64,000 bases of DNA. Source: Hydrogenophaga sp. Its GTDB lineage: Bacteria > Pseudomonadota > Gammaproteobacteria > Burkholderiales > Burkholderiaceae_C. Below the pieces are notes generated by a model, which was not told the origin of the DNA, did no database searches, and saw only the letters and a program-made list of their open reading frames with translations. Numbering within the stretch: position 1 is the first letter of the stretch; every line of letters begins with the position of its first letter. This document shows, one piece after another, positions 1 through 6,815 of this stretch. A program made the position numbers and the translations under genes. The stretch covers positions 20,963 through 84,962 of the forward strand of contig NZ_JAHCKK010000010.1 of NCBI RefSeq assembly GCF_026125825.1, read 5' to 3'.

Positions 1-16
1 TACCCCCCTGGGGTAT
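1..16. promoter_or_regulatory. Candidate CsoR/RcnR/FrmR-type operator
   Basis: A C-tract and a G-tract form the inverted repeat TACCCC-CCT-GGGGTA, bounded by A/T. This layout is typical of operators of the DUF156 family of metal- or formaldehyde-sensing repressors. It lies 33 bp beyond the fmdB stop, so it probably controls a gene to the left of the window. It could instead be a short hairpin ending the fmd transcript, but no T-tract is visible. Confidence 0.35.
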
Positions 17-48
17 TCAACCTGACGGCGCCTGGCTGCGCGGCCCGG

Positions 49-390
49 TCAGTGGCTGATCATCCAGGGCCGCTTGCCCGGAAAGGCCTTGGCGCCGTTG
101 GGCGCCGTCACCGTGGCCTTGCTGCGCCCTGAGCCGCAGCAGCCGCAGCCCGCCGGGTGCTTGAGCCGCTGGTAGTCGCGCGACATCCTGGGCTCGTGGC
201 GCGCGCGCTCGTTGATGCCCATGGCGGTGCGCGTGCCGCCGTCCATGAGCGCCAAGCGCGGCGCACTCACCCACACGCGCGGCGAGGCGATGCCGCAGTC
301 GGGGCAGCAGGCCGGCTCGTCGCGTTCGCTCACGGAGCGCAACGCCTCGAAGCCACCGCAGGACGGACAGTCGTAGTCGTAGGTCGGCAT
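49..390 (-). CDS. fmdB: FmdB-type zinc-ribbon protein
   Basis: Small protein of 113 residues that opens MPTYDYDCPSCG, the signature of the FmdB/CxxC_CxxC_SSSS zinc-ribbon family. Cys8, Cys11, Cys29 and Cys32 form a four-cysteine zinc site. A second CGCCG cluster lies near residue 80, and the tail is basic. In Methylophilus the FmdB protein is linked to regulation of formamidase and amide transport, but its biochemistry is unsettled. The gene follows fmdA with only 4 bp between them, at the end of the urt-fmd operon, so co-expression is likely. The role as regulator or assembly factor is inferred from the family and the position. Confidence 0.85.
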   Translation of the reverse strand: MPTYDYDCPSCGGFEALRSVSERDEPACCPDCGIASPRVWVSAPRLALMDGGTRTAMGINERARHEPRMSRDYQRLKHPAGCGCCGSGRSKATVTAPNGAKAFPGKRPWMISH

Positions 391-394
391 GGCG

Positions 395-1621
395 TCACAG
401 GTCCGGTGAGAGCGGCATCACCACCGAGCCGTCGAGGTGCTTGATCGGGCCGCTCGCGTTGGGGTTGATGTCGAAGTCGAAGATCTGCGTCGGCAACCAC
501 AGGGTGGCGCAGGCGTTGGGCACGTCCACCACGCCGCTGATGTGGCCCTGCACCGGCGCCGTGCCCAGGATGGAGTAGGCCTGCGCGCCCGAATACCCGA
601 ACTTCTTGAGGTACTCGATCGCGTTGAGGCAGGCCTGGCGGTAGGCCACGTTCACATCGAGGTAGTACTGCTTGCCGCTCTCGTCCACGCTGATGCCCTC
701 AAAGATCACGTAGTCGTTGTAGGTGGGCGTGATCGGGCTGGGCTTGAAGATCGGGTTCTTGATGCCGTACTTGGCCATGCCGTCCTTGATGATGGACACC
801 TTCATGTGCACCCAGCCGGCCATCTCGATGGCGCCGCAGAAGGTGATCTCGCCGTCGCCCTGGCTGAAGTGCAGGTCGCCCACCGAGAGGCCTGCGCCGT
901 CCACGTAGACCGGGAAGAAGACCTTGGAGCCGCGCGAGAGGTCCTTGATGTCGCAGTTGCCACCGTGTTCGCGCGGCGGCACGGTGCGCGCGCCGGTGGC
1001 CGCGGCCTTGGCCTTGGCCTCGCCCGTGAGCTTGCCCATGTGGGCGGTGCCGGCAAACGGCGGGTTGGCCAGGCCGCTGGTGGCGGGGTCGGAATCGATC
1101 AGCGCCTGCTCGCGCGTGTTCCAGGTCGCCAGCATCTGGGGGTCGGGCAGGCAGCCGATCAGGCCGGGGTGGATCAGGCCGGCGTACTTCACCCCCGGCA
1201 CATGGCGCGAGGTGGTGAACATGCCGTGAAAGTCCCAGATGGACTTCTGCGCCTGCGGGAAGTGCTCGGTGAGAAAGCCACCGCCGTTCTTCTTGCTGAA
1301 GAAGCCGTTGAAGCCCCACAGGCTGTCGTCCTTGGCGCCGATGTCGAGCAGCTCGACCACCAGCAGGTCGCCGGGCTTGGCCCCTTTTACCCCCACCGGG
1401 CCGCTGAGGTAGTGCACGGTGGTGAGGTCGATGTCGCGCACGTCGTCGGCGCTGTCGTTGTTCTGGATGAAGCCGCCGGTCCAGTCGTAGGTTTCCAGCA
1501 CGAAGTCATCGCCCGGGTTGACCCAGCAGGCCATGGGGATGTCCGGGTGCCAGCGGTTGTGCACCATCTCGTTGCTGGGGGCGGGGGCGTTCAGGTCGAC
1601 TTTGATGAGGGTCTCGGGCAT
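395..1621 (-). CDS. fmdA: Formamidase (FmdA/AmdA family)
   Basis: Cytoplasmic amidohydrolase of 408 residues, the usual size for FmdA, which converts formamide to formate and ammonia. The stretch GGNCDIKDL followed by VGDLHFSQGDGE and FCGAIEMAG is the conserved core of the FmdA/AmdA acetamidase-formamidase family. This family is distinct from the Cys-Glu-Lys nitrilase-type amidases. It sits directly downstream of a five-gene urea/amide ABC transporter and upstream of fmdB, the same association seen in methylotroph fmd operons. No urease genes are in the window, so formamide or another short amide is a reasonable substrate. Acetamide cannot be excluded. Confidence 0.9.
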   Translation of the reverse strand: MPETLIKVDLNAPAPSNEMVHNRWHPDIPMACWVNPGDDFVLETYDWTGGFIQNNDSADDVRDIDLTTVHYLSGPVGVKGAKPGDLLVVELLDIGAKDDSLWGFNGFFSKKNGGGFLTEHFPQAQKSIWDFHGMFTTSRHVPGVKYAGLIHPGLIGCLPDPQMLATWNTREQALIDSDPATSGLANPPFAGTAHMGKLTGEAKAKAAATGARTVPPREHGGNCDIKDLSRGSKVFFPVYVDGAGLSVGDLHFSQGDGEITFCGAIEMAGWVHMKVSIIKDGMAKYGIKNPIFKPSPITPTYNDYVIFEGISVDESGKQYYLDVNVAYRQACLNAIEYLKKFGYSGAQAYSILGTAPVQGHISGVVDVPNACATLWLPTQIFDFDINPNASGPIKHLDGSVVMPLSPDL

Positions 1622-1666
1622 GGCTTGTGCTCCTTGGGGTGGACGGAAGAGAGAGAGAGGGTGAGA

Positions 1667-2356
1667 TCAGACGGAGAGGTAGGACTTGATGCGCTGCTGG
1701 TCCGTGTCGGCGCGCTCGGTCTCGTGCACCAGGCGGCCGCCCTCGATGACGAACAGGCGGTCGGCCACGTCCATGGCGAACGAGAGCACCTGCTCGGAGA
1801 CCACGATGGTGATCTTGCGCATCTTGCGGATCTCGTTGAGCGCCTTGGCGATGTCCTTGATGATGGACGGCTGGATGCCTTCGGTGGGTTCGTCGAGCAG
1901 CAGCACCTTGGGGTCGGTGACGAGCGCGCGCGCGATCGCCAGCTGCTGTTGCTGGCCGCCCGAGAGGTTGCCGCCCTTGCGCCGGCGCATGTCCCACAGC
2001 ACCGGGAACAGCGCGTAGATTTCTTCCGGGATGGTCTTGTCCTTCGCGTTCTCCAGGCCGGTCTGGATGTTCTCTTCCACCGTGAGCGTGGGGAAGATCA
2101 TGCGGCCCTGCGGCACATAGGCAATGCCTTTGGCCACGCGCTGGAAGCTCTCCAGTTGCGAGACTTCCTGGCCGGCCACCGAGATGTGGCCGCTCTTGAT
2201 CGGCAACACGCCGATCAGGCTTTTGAACAGCGTGGTCTTGCCCATGCCATTGCGGCCCATGATGGCCACGGTTTCATTCTCACGGCCCTCGAACGAGATG
2301 CCGTGCAGCGCCTGGCTCTGGCCATAGGCGACGACGAGGTCCTTGACTTTCAGCAT
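1667..2356 (-). CDS. urtE: Urea/short-chain amide ABC transporter ATPase UrtE
   Basis: ATP-binding subunit of 229 residues in a branched-chain-amino-acid-type (HAAT) transporter. The Walker A motif GRNGMGKTT is near residue 35, the signature LSGGQQQQLAIARAL is in the middle, and the Walker B segment LLLDEPTEG follows. I took the start MLKVKDLVV, although the frame stays open ten codons upstream, because alignment to LivF-like ATPases begins there and the longer form would overlap urtD. It pairs with UrtD at the inner face of the membrane. It lies last among the transport genes, 45 bp before fmdA. Confidence 0.93.
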   Translation of the reverse strand: MLKVKDLVVAYGQSQALHGISFEGRENETVAIMGRNGMGKTTLFKSLIGVLPIKSGHISVAGQEVSQLESFQRVAKGIAYVPQGRMIFPTLTVEENIQTGLENAKDKTIPEEIYALFPVLWDMRRRKGGNLSGGQQQQLAIARALVTDPKVLLLDEPTEGIQPSIIKDIAKALNEIRKMRKITIVVSEQVLSFAMDVADRLFVIEGGRLVHETERADTDQQRIKSYLSV

Positions 2357-2366
2357 GGCGGTTCCT

Positions 2367-3110
2367 TCAGTGGCCCAGGTACACATCGATCACCTTGGGG
2401 TCGGCCTGCACCTGGTCCATGGGCCCTTCGGCCAGGATCTTTCCCTGGTGCATGACGGTGACCTTGTGAGCGATCTTCTTGACGAAGTCCATGTCGTGCT
2501 CGATCACGATCACGGCGCGGTTCTGGCAGATGCGCTGCAGCAGTTCGGCGGTCAGGTCGCGCTCGCGCGCGCTCATGCCGGCGATGGGTTCGTCCAGCAT
2601 CAGCAGCTCGGGCTCCTGCATCAGCAGCATGCCGATCTCCAGCCACTGCTTCTGCCCGTGCGAGAGCAGGCCGGCCTCGGTCTCGAGCTTGTCGCCCAGG
2701 CCGATGTCCTCGGCCACCGCCTTCACGCGGGCCTGGATCTCCTCAGTGGCGGTGAAGGCCAGCGCGCCCCACACGGAGCGGCCCGAGGGAAACGACACCT
2801 CCAGGTTCTGGAACACCGAGAGGTTCTCGTAGATCGAGGGCGTCTGGAACTTGCGGCCGATCCCCAGGCGCACGCGCTTGTGCTCGGCCACCTGGATGAT
2901 TTCGTGGTTCTTGAACTTGATGCTGCCCGCGCTGGCCTTGGTCTTGCCACAGATCAGGTCCAGCAGCGTGGTCTTGCCCGCGCCGTTGGGGCCGATGATC
3001 ACGCGCAGCTCGTTCTTGTCGACGTAGAGCGTGAGCTTGTCGATGGCCTTGAAGCCGTCGAAGGAGACCGTCAGGTCTTCCACGGAGAGGGCGAAGTCGG
3101 TGTTGCTCAT
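2367..3110 (-). CDS. urtD: Urea/short-chain amide ABC transporter ATPase UrtD
   Basis: LivG-type ATPase of 247 residues. It has Walker A GPNGAGKTT near residue 40, the signature LSHGQKQWLEIGMLL (a His replaces the second position of the usual LSGGQ, as is common in UrtD), Walker B LLMLDEPIAGM and the switch histidine in VIEHDMDFV. It couples ATP hydrolysis to uptake through UrtB and UrtC. The order urtB-C-D-E with short gaps indicates one transcript. The UrtD rather than LivG assignment rests on the operon and on the full UrtABCDE set. Confidence 0.93.
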   Translation of the reverse strand: MSNTDFALSVEDLTVSFDGFKAIDKLTLYVDKNELRVIIGPNGAGKTTLLDLICGKTKASAGSIKFKNHEIIQVAEHKRVRLGIGRKFQTPSIYENLSVFQNLEVSFPSGRSVWGALAFTATEEIQARVKAVAEDIGLGDKLETEAGLLSHGQKQWLEIGMLLMQEPELLMLDEPIAGMSARERDLTAELLQRICQNRAVIVIEHDMDFVKKIAHKVTVMHQGKILAEGPMDQVQADPKVIDVYLGH

Positions 3111-3128
3111 GGTGCGGGCTCCTTGCGT

Positions 3129-4337
3129 TCACACACCCTGGCTGCGCGTGCCTTCGGGCAGCGGCGCATCCACGGCGGCTGGGGGGGTCTTGGCCATGGG
3201 CGCGTGCGGCGGCGGCGAAGGCGGCTGGGGCCGTGCGGCCGCGGCCTCGCGCAGCGCGGCCTGGCGCGACTTCCACCAGGGCACGATCCTGCTTTCCCAC
3301 AGGCCGGCCAGGCCCATGGGGAAGGCCATGGTCACGCCGATGAAGAGGCCGGCCATGAGGAACAGCCAGAGGTCGGGAAAACTCTCGGAGAAGTAGGTCT
3401 TGCCGGCATTGACGATCAGCGCGCCGTACACCGCGCCCACCAGGCTCATGCGCCCGCCCACGGCGGCGTAGATCACCATTTCGATCGAAGGCACGATGCC
3501 CACGAAGCTGGGCGACATGAAGCCCACCTGCAGCGTGAACAGGGCGCCGCCGATGCCGGAGAGCGCGGCCGCCAGGCAGAACACGAAAATGCGGAAGTCG
3601 GCCACGTCGTAGCCCGAGAAGCGCACGCGGTCTTCCTTGTCGCGCATGGCCAGCAGCAGGGTGCCGAGCTTGCTGGTCTGGATCCAGCGGCAGACCACGA
3701 TGGAGATCACCAGCATGCCCACGCAGACGTAGTACAGGATGAGCTTGGCGCTGTCGGTGCGGGTGTCCCAGCCCAGCAGGGTCTTGAGGTCGGTCATGCC
3801 GTTGACGCCGCCGGTGTAGCCCTGCTGGCCGATGATGAGCACGGTCAGGATCAGCGCCACGGCCTGCGTGATGATGGCGAAGTACACGCCGCCCACGCGC
3901 CGCTTGAACATGGCGAAGCTGATGATCCAGGCCAGCAGCGTGGGCACCACGATGACGGCGGCCAGCGCGAACGGAAAGCTCTTGAACGGCAGCCAGAACG
4001 AGGGCAGCTCGGTGAGCTGGTTCCAGTCCATGAAGTCCGGGATGCCGGGCGTGGACTGGATCTTGGTGGCCTCGGGGTCGGAGGCTTCCAGCTTGAGGAA
4101 CATCGCCATGGCGTAGCCGCCCAGGCCGAAGAACACGCCCTGCCCCAGGCTGAGCACGCCGCCGTAGCCCCAGAGCATCACCAGGCCGATGGCCACGAAG
4201 GCGTAGGTCAGGTACTTGCCGACCAGGTTGAGGCGGAAGATGTCGAGGCTGAGCGGCAGCACCACCGCGAGCAGCACGGTGAGCAGGACCAGGCTGGCGA
4301 GCTGGTAGCGGGCGATCCAGGCTTTCAGGGCGTTCAT
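3129..4337 (-). CDS. urtC: Urea/short-chain amide ABC transporter permease UrtC
   Basis: Inner-membrane permease of 402 residues with about ten hydrophobic segments and the LivM-family stretch GYGGVLSLGQGVFFGLGGYAMAM. It also has the permease-ATPase coupling region RDKEDRVRFSGYDVADFR. Compared with LivM it carries the insert between the early helices that is usual in UrtC (WNQLTELPSFWLPFKSF) and a Pro/Ala-rich cytoplasmic tail. The start MNALKAWIARYQ gives a normal N-terminus; the frame is open for hundreds of codons upstream only because of high GC. It forms the membrane pore with UrtB. Confidence 0.93.
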   Translation of the reverse strand: MNALKAWIARYQLASLVLLTVLLAVVLPLSLDIFRLNLVGKYLTYAFVAIGLVMLWGYGGVLSLGQGVFFGLGGYAMAMFLKLEASDPEATKIQSTPGIPDFMDWNQLTELPSFWLPFKSFPFALAAVIVVPTLLAWIISFAMFKRRVGGVYFAIITQAVALILTVLIIGQQGYTGGVNGMTDLKTLLGWDTRTDSAKLILYYVCVGMLVISIVVCRWIQTSKLGTLLLAMRDKEDRVRFSGYDVADFRIFVFCLAAALSGIGGALFTLQVGFMSPSFVGIVPSIEMVIYAAVGGRMSLVGAVYGALIVNAGKTYFSESFPDLWLFLMAGLFIGVTMAFPMGLAGLWESRIVPWWKSRQAALREAAAARPQPPSPPPHAPMAKTPPAAVDAPLPEGTRSQGV

Positions 4338-4360
4338 GACGGACTCCGGGAGACAAAAAA

Positions 4361-5281
4361 TCAGCGGCGGACTTTGCTGGCGAACAACCCTTGCGGCCGC
4401 AGCATCAGGATCACGACGATCAGCGACAGCGTGAGCATCTTGGCCATGGAGCCGGCCATGAAGAACTCGGTGATCGACTGCGTCTGGGCGATGCCGAAGG
4501 CCGAGACCACGGTGCCCAGCAGGCTGGCCGCGCCGCCGAAGGTGACGACCAGGAAGGCGTCGACGATGTAGAGCGAGCCCGAGGTCGGGCCGGTGGAACC
4601 GATGGTGGTGAAGGCCGCGCCGGCCACCCCGGCGATGCCGCAACCAATGGCGAAAGTCAGGCGGTCGGTCTTGCGGGTGTCGATGCCGATGGCGTTGGCC
4701 ATCACGCGGTTGCTCACCGTGGCGCGCACCCGCAGGCCCCAGCGGCTCTTGTGCAGCGCGACCAGCACGCCGCATGTCACCACCGCCGTGAGCGCGAGCA
4801 CGAACATGCCGTTGATCGGAATGTCCAGGCCCTCGGCTGGCGCCCAGGAGCCCAGCAACCAGTCGGGCAGCGTGGGGCTGACTTCCTTGGGGCCGATGAA
4901 GGTGCGGAAACACTGCTGCAGCGCCAGGCTGATGCCCCAGGTGGCCAGCAGCGTGTCCAGGGGCCGCTTGTACAAGTGGCGGATCAGCGCCCACTCGATG
5001 AACCAGCCGGCCGCGAACGCGAACACGAAGGCCGCGACGATGGCAAACGGGAAATAGGCCGCCACGGCGCCCGGGCTGATGGCGTTGGCCAGCGTGGAGC
5101 CCAGGAAGATGGTGTAGGCGCCGATGGTCATGAACTCGCCATGGGCCATGTTGATCACGCCCATCTGCCCAAAGATGATGGCCAGGCCCAGCCCCATGAG
5201 CAGCAGCACCGCGAACAGGCTCAGGCCGGCGAAACCCTGCATCAGGCCGATGTTGAGCAGGTCGTTGAAACTCATGTCCAT
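4361..5281 (-). CDS. urtB: Urea/short-chain amide ABC transporter permease UrtB
   Basis: LivH-type permease of 306 residues, almost wholly hydrophobic, with the family motif GVINMAHGEFMTIGAYT near residue 40 and the conserved VRATVSNRVMANAIGIDT loop that contacts the ATPase. It is a typical length for the short UrtB form, without the large periplasmic N-terminal extension seen in some cyanobacterial UrtB. It is second in the operon, separated from urtA by 108 bp that contain two adjacent hairpins, which may lower its expression relative to the binding protein. Confidence 0.92.
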   Translation of the reverse strand: MDMSFNDLLNIGLMQGFAGLSLFAVLLLMGLGLAIIFGQMGVINMAHGEFMTIGAYTIFLGSTLANAISPGAVAAYFPFAIVAAFVFAFAAGWFIEWALIRHLYKRPLDTLLATWGISLALQQCFRTFIGPKEVSPTLPDWLLGSWAPAEGLDIPINGMFVLALTAVVTCGVLVALHKSRWGLRVRATVSNRVMANAIGIDTRKTDRLTFAIGCGIAGVAGAAFTTIGSTGPTSGSLYIVDAFLVVTFGGAASLLGTVVSAFGIAQTQSITEFFMAGSMAKMLTLSLIVVILMLRPQGLFASKVRR

Positions 5282-5344
5282 GAGGACTCTCCAGGCAAAG
5301 AAAAGGCAACGAGAGCAGACCTCTCGATCCAGAACGCCGCGGGT

Positions 5345-5382
5345 CCGGCTGCGCCGGCCCGCCAGCGTTGCCCCCTGGCGGG
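5345..5382 (-). promoter_or_regulatory. Tandem hairpins between urtA and urtB
   Basis: Two stem-loops lie next to each other just after the urtA stop codon. The first pairs CCCGCCAG (5358-5365) with CTGGCGGG (5375-5382) around 9 nt. The second pairs CCGGC (5345-5349) with GCCGG (5353-5357). Neither is followed by a T-tract on the minus strand. They therefore look like a 3' mRNA-stabilising or partial read-through element that keeps the binding-protein message in excess, as between malE and malF, rather than a full terminator. Confidence 0.5.
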
Positions 5383-5389
5383 GGTGGGC

Positions 5390-6667
5390 TTACTGATAAC
5401 CCTTGGGGAACGGATCGGGTTTGATGAGATCAGGTGACTCGGCCACCACCTTGAAGGTCGCGTCCGGCATGCCCATGGCGATGCGCGACTTGCTCCAGAG
5501 GTGGTGGTTCGGGTCGAGCTTCACGTAGCCCTCGGGCGCGGTCTTGAGCTCGATGCCGGTGCGCGAGGCGGCCACCACCTTGTCCACGTCGAAGCTCTTG
5601 GCCTTCTCCACCGCGGCCTTCCACAGCCAGGGGCCGAGGTAGCCGGCCTGGGTCACGTCGCCAATCACCGCGTCCTTGCCGTACTTGGCCTTGAAGGCGG
5701 CCACGAACTTCTTGTTGTTCTCGTTCTCCAGCGACTGGAAGTACTTCATCGACGAGTAGAAGCCCTGGAAGTTCTCGCCGCCCACGCCGGTCATCTCGTC
5801 CTCGGTCACCGAGAGCGTGACGAGCAACTGCTTGTCGCCCGTGATGCCGGCGGCCTTGAGCGCCTTGTAGAAGGCCACGTTGGAGCCGCCCACCACCGCG
5901 CAGAAGATGCAGTCGGGCTTCTGCAGCTTGATCTTGTTCATCAGCGAGCCGAAGTTGGTGCTGCCCAGGGGGTAGTACTCCTCGCCGACGACCTTGCCCT
6001 TCTGGAAGTTCTCGATGTGCTTGCGCGCGATCTTCATCGAGGTGCGCGGCCAGATGTAGTCCGAGCCGATCAGGAAGAAGGTCTTGGCCTTCTTCTCCTT
6101 CTGCGCCCAGTCCAGGCTGTAGAGGATCTGCTGCGTGGCTTCCTGGCCGGTGTAGATCACGTTCTTGGACTGCTCCAGGCCTTCGTAGAAGGTGGGGTAG
6201 TACAGCAGGCCGTTTTCCTTCTCGAACACCGGCAGCACGGCTTTGCGCGAGGCCGAGGTCCAGCAGCCGAAGACGGCGGCGCAGCGGTCGTTGATCAGCA
6301 GCTTCTTGGACTTCTCGGCGAAGGTCGGCCAGTCGGAGGCGCCGTCCTCCTTGATCACCTTGATCTTGCGGCCCAGGATGCCGCCCATGGCGTTGATCTC
6401 ATCGATGGCAAGCTGCTCGGCCTGAATGGAGCCCGTTTCCGAGATCGCCATGGTGCCCGTGGAAGAGTGCAGCTGGCCCACGGTGACTTCGGTGTCGGTC
6501 ACGGCCAGCTTGGTGGTGTTGACCGAGGCGGTGGGCTGGCCAAAGCTCCAGGCCGGCAGGCCGGCCATGCCGGCGACGCCCAACATCTGCAGCACGCGGC
6601 GGCGGCTGGCCTGCGGGGTTTCGAGGGACTCGGGCAACTGGGCATTCGGATCGGAAGCGTGCTTCAT
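5390..6667 (-). CDS. urtA: Urea/short-chain amide ABC transporter substrate-binding protein UrtA
   Basis: Periplasmic binding protein of 425 residues of the UrtA/AmiC-like type I family. The N-terminus carries SRRRVLQMLG and a hydrophobic stretch ending AWSFGQP, which looks like a twin-arginine signal peptide. The mature part has VTVGQLHSSTGTMAISE, ERKNG-like and GVGGENFQGFY segments typical of urea/amide-binding proteins. The start at MKHASDPN is supported by AGGAG about 8 nt upstream; the frame open further upstream lacks support. It is the first gene of the operon and would carry substrate to UrtBC. Whether it prefers urea or formamide/acetamide cannot be read from the sequence. Confidence 0.93.
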   Translation of the reverse strand: MKHASDPNAQLPESLETPQASRRRVLQMLGVAGMAGLPAWSFGQPTASVNTTKLAVTDTEVTVGQLHSSTGTMAISETGSIQAEQLAIDEINAMGGILGRKIKVIKEDGASDWPTFAEKSKKLLINDRCAAVFGCWTSASRKAVLPVFEKENGLLYYPTFYEGLEQSKNVIYTGQEATQQILYSLDWAQKEKKAKTFFLIGSDYIWPRTSMKIARKHIENFQKGKVVGEEYYPLGSTNFGSLMNKIKLQKPDCIFCAVVGGSNVAFYKALKAAGITGDKQLLVTLSVTEDEMTGVGGENFQGFYSSMKYFQSLENENNKKFVAAFKAKYGKDAVIGDVTQAGYLGPWLWKAAVEKAKSFDVDKVVAASRTGIELKTAPEGYVKLDPNHHLWSKSRIAMGMPDATFKVVAESPDLIKPDPFPKGYQ

Positions 6668-6815
6668 GGAGGACTCCTGGGACGTTTGGGGCGGTGGAAC
6701 CGGCGGTGTGCCGACTGGGTTGAAGACTAGGGAAAGCCCTTGCGCCCGCCCATACGTCAAATAACGTAGGGCCCCGGTCTGGTGGGTAGGGCCGGTTCTT
6801 GCTAGCGTCCCAGGC
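6668..6815. promoter_or_regulatory. Divergent promoter region, urt operon / permease-kinase
   Basis: This 148-bp gap separates the start of urtA from the start of the permease-kinase gene. Its notable element is the perfect inverted repeat TACGT-N6-ACGTA at 6753-6768, 48 bp from the kinase start and 86 bp from the urtA start. It is a good candidate site for the LuxR-type response regulator encoded next to the kinase. No convincing sigma-70 hexamer pair is visible for either side. Confidence 0.6.

Noticed and set aside
1651-1664. AG-repeat between urtE and fmdA as a microsatellite
   Set aside because: Only a few GA units long, purine-rich Shine-Dalgarno-like context; not a repeat of note.
437-2455. 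Long plus-strand open frame opposite fmdA and urtE
   Set aside because: The translation is rich in His, Arg, Ala and Val with no domain, typical of the antisense frame of a GC-rich gene. The minus-strand genes are clear family members.
2343-4571. 742-residue plus-strand open frame opposite urtC and urtD
   Set aside because: Same antisense pattern (His/Asp/Gln-rich repeats without fold); fully covered by urtD and urtC.
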